In this document: positions 28,316 through 28,688 of the stretch, in pieces
Position numbering within the stretch: the first letter of the stretch is position 1
How the letters are laid out: every line of letters starts with the position of its first letter
Assembly (NCBI GenBank): GCA_902513935.1
Contig: CABXOR010000021.1
Location: forward strand, 1 to 28,688
Reading direction: 5' to 3'
DNA from: an uncultured SAR324 cluster bacterium
GTDB lineage: Bacteria; SAR324; NAC60-12
DNA: 28,688 nucleotides
Made by a program: the position numbers and the translations under genes
The notes under the pieces: model-generated
Databases searched by the model: none
What the model saw: only the letters and a program-made list of their open reading frames with translations
Told to the model about the DNA's origin: nothing

Positions 28316-28688
28316 ATGATGCGACTTTTTATATTTGTACTGTTTGCCTCTTTCTGGAGCACTGCTATCTACGCAACTGGAGTAGGCAATGTAGGTTCGC
28401 CTTTAATGGACTTTGTCTGGAAAACACTCAATGTTGCTGTACTTGTTGCCATCATTTACAAATTTGCCAGGAAACCTGTAGCATCAGCACTCAACAGTAC
28501 TGCTCAGTCTGCAAAGCAAGTGGTTGACGATGCAAGAAGTGCTGAAGAAAAAATCAATTCCGAATTAAGTGGAATGCGTATTCAAATATCTGATCTTGAA
28601 AATGAGGCTGTTGAAATGGTGGCCTCTGCAAAAAAGGATGCTGAAAATGAAAAAGCTCGAATTATTGAAGAAGGCAGACAAGAGCTAG
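28316..28688 (+). CDS. atpF: ATP synthase F0 subunit b, 3' end outside the window
   Basis: The gene begins at tandem ATG codons (28316, 28319) and runs open to the window edge (124 codons). It starts with a hydrophobic signal-like stretch (MMRLFIFVLFASFWSTAIYA). After a Gly-rich spacer comes the true stator membrane helix and FARKPVASAL, then a coiled coil (DDARSAEEKINSELSGMR and onward). The extra N-terminal hydrophobic segment is common in deltaproteobacterial and cyanobacterial/plastid-type b subunits. About 40-60 residues should follow beyond the window, then probably the delta and alpha subunits. Low ribosome-binding-site strength hints at coupling to the b' gene. Confidence 0.88.
   Translation, partial: MMRLFIFVLFASFWSTAIYATGVGNVGSPLMDFVWKTLNVAVLVAIIYKFARKPVASALNSTAQSAKQVVDDARSAEEKINSELSGMRIQISDLENEAVEMVASAKKDAENEKARIIEEGRQEL

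Overview
The window reads as the chromosome of a flagellated Gram-negative bacterium of modest GC content (my impression is about 40 %; not computed). Several traits point to a deltaproteobacterial-type lineage. There are two different ATP synthase b-type subunits in tandem, and the second begins with a signal-peptide-like segment. There is a P-ring protein, so an outer membrane is present. Short intergenic palindromic elements resemble ones I associate with that group. A finer placement such as SAR324 is only a guess.

Layout. 1-562: 5' part of exonuclease III (minus strand). 620-698: a short dispersed repeat. 731-8072 (all minus strand): rsmG, then a flagellar block. In the direction of transcription the block is flgI-flgJ, then a near-consensus sigma-28 promoter, a ~285-nt hairpin-rich leader, and flgM-flgN-flgK-flgL-csrA-fliW. 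This one late operon carries both the FlgM/sigma-28 checkpoint and the CsrA/FliW post-transcriptional switch. 8073-8599: no gene, but a possible sigma-54 site and a MITE-like element. 8600-12467: a small unknown membrane-anchored protein, a gamma-carbonic-anhydrase-like hexapeptide protein, an orphan CoxE-like VWA protein and a MATE transporter. 12731-15664: a large exported protein with fourteen WD40 blades. 15866-18962: tatC, a HAD phosphatase and a FetA/FetB-type ABC pair. 18990-21659: a diacylglycerol-kinase-family enzyme, a small lipoprotein, a DUF1499 protein and an unknown protein. 21775-24246: a YeeZ-like epimerase, then an AT-rich patch with a frameshifted secreted protein, a 41-residue lipoprotein, a strong terminator and a small exported beta-repeat protein. 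24308-27419: an XdhC/CoxI protein, glpK and ispF. 27498-28688: a second copy of the dispersed repeat, a likely atp promoter, then the b' and (partial) b subunits of ATP synthase.

I see no tRNA, rRNA, CRISPR array, transposase or integrase. The observations most worth following are: the sigma-28 promoter with its structured leader before flgM; the 77 % identical ~80-bp element present twice in inverted orientation plus a related MITE-like element; the broken secreted-protein gene and its tiny lipoprotein neighbour; and a terminator whose T-tract ends 8 nt before a start codon.
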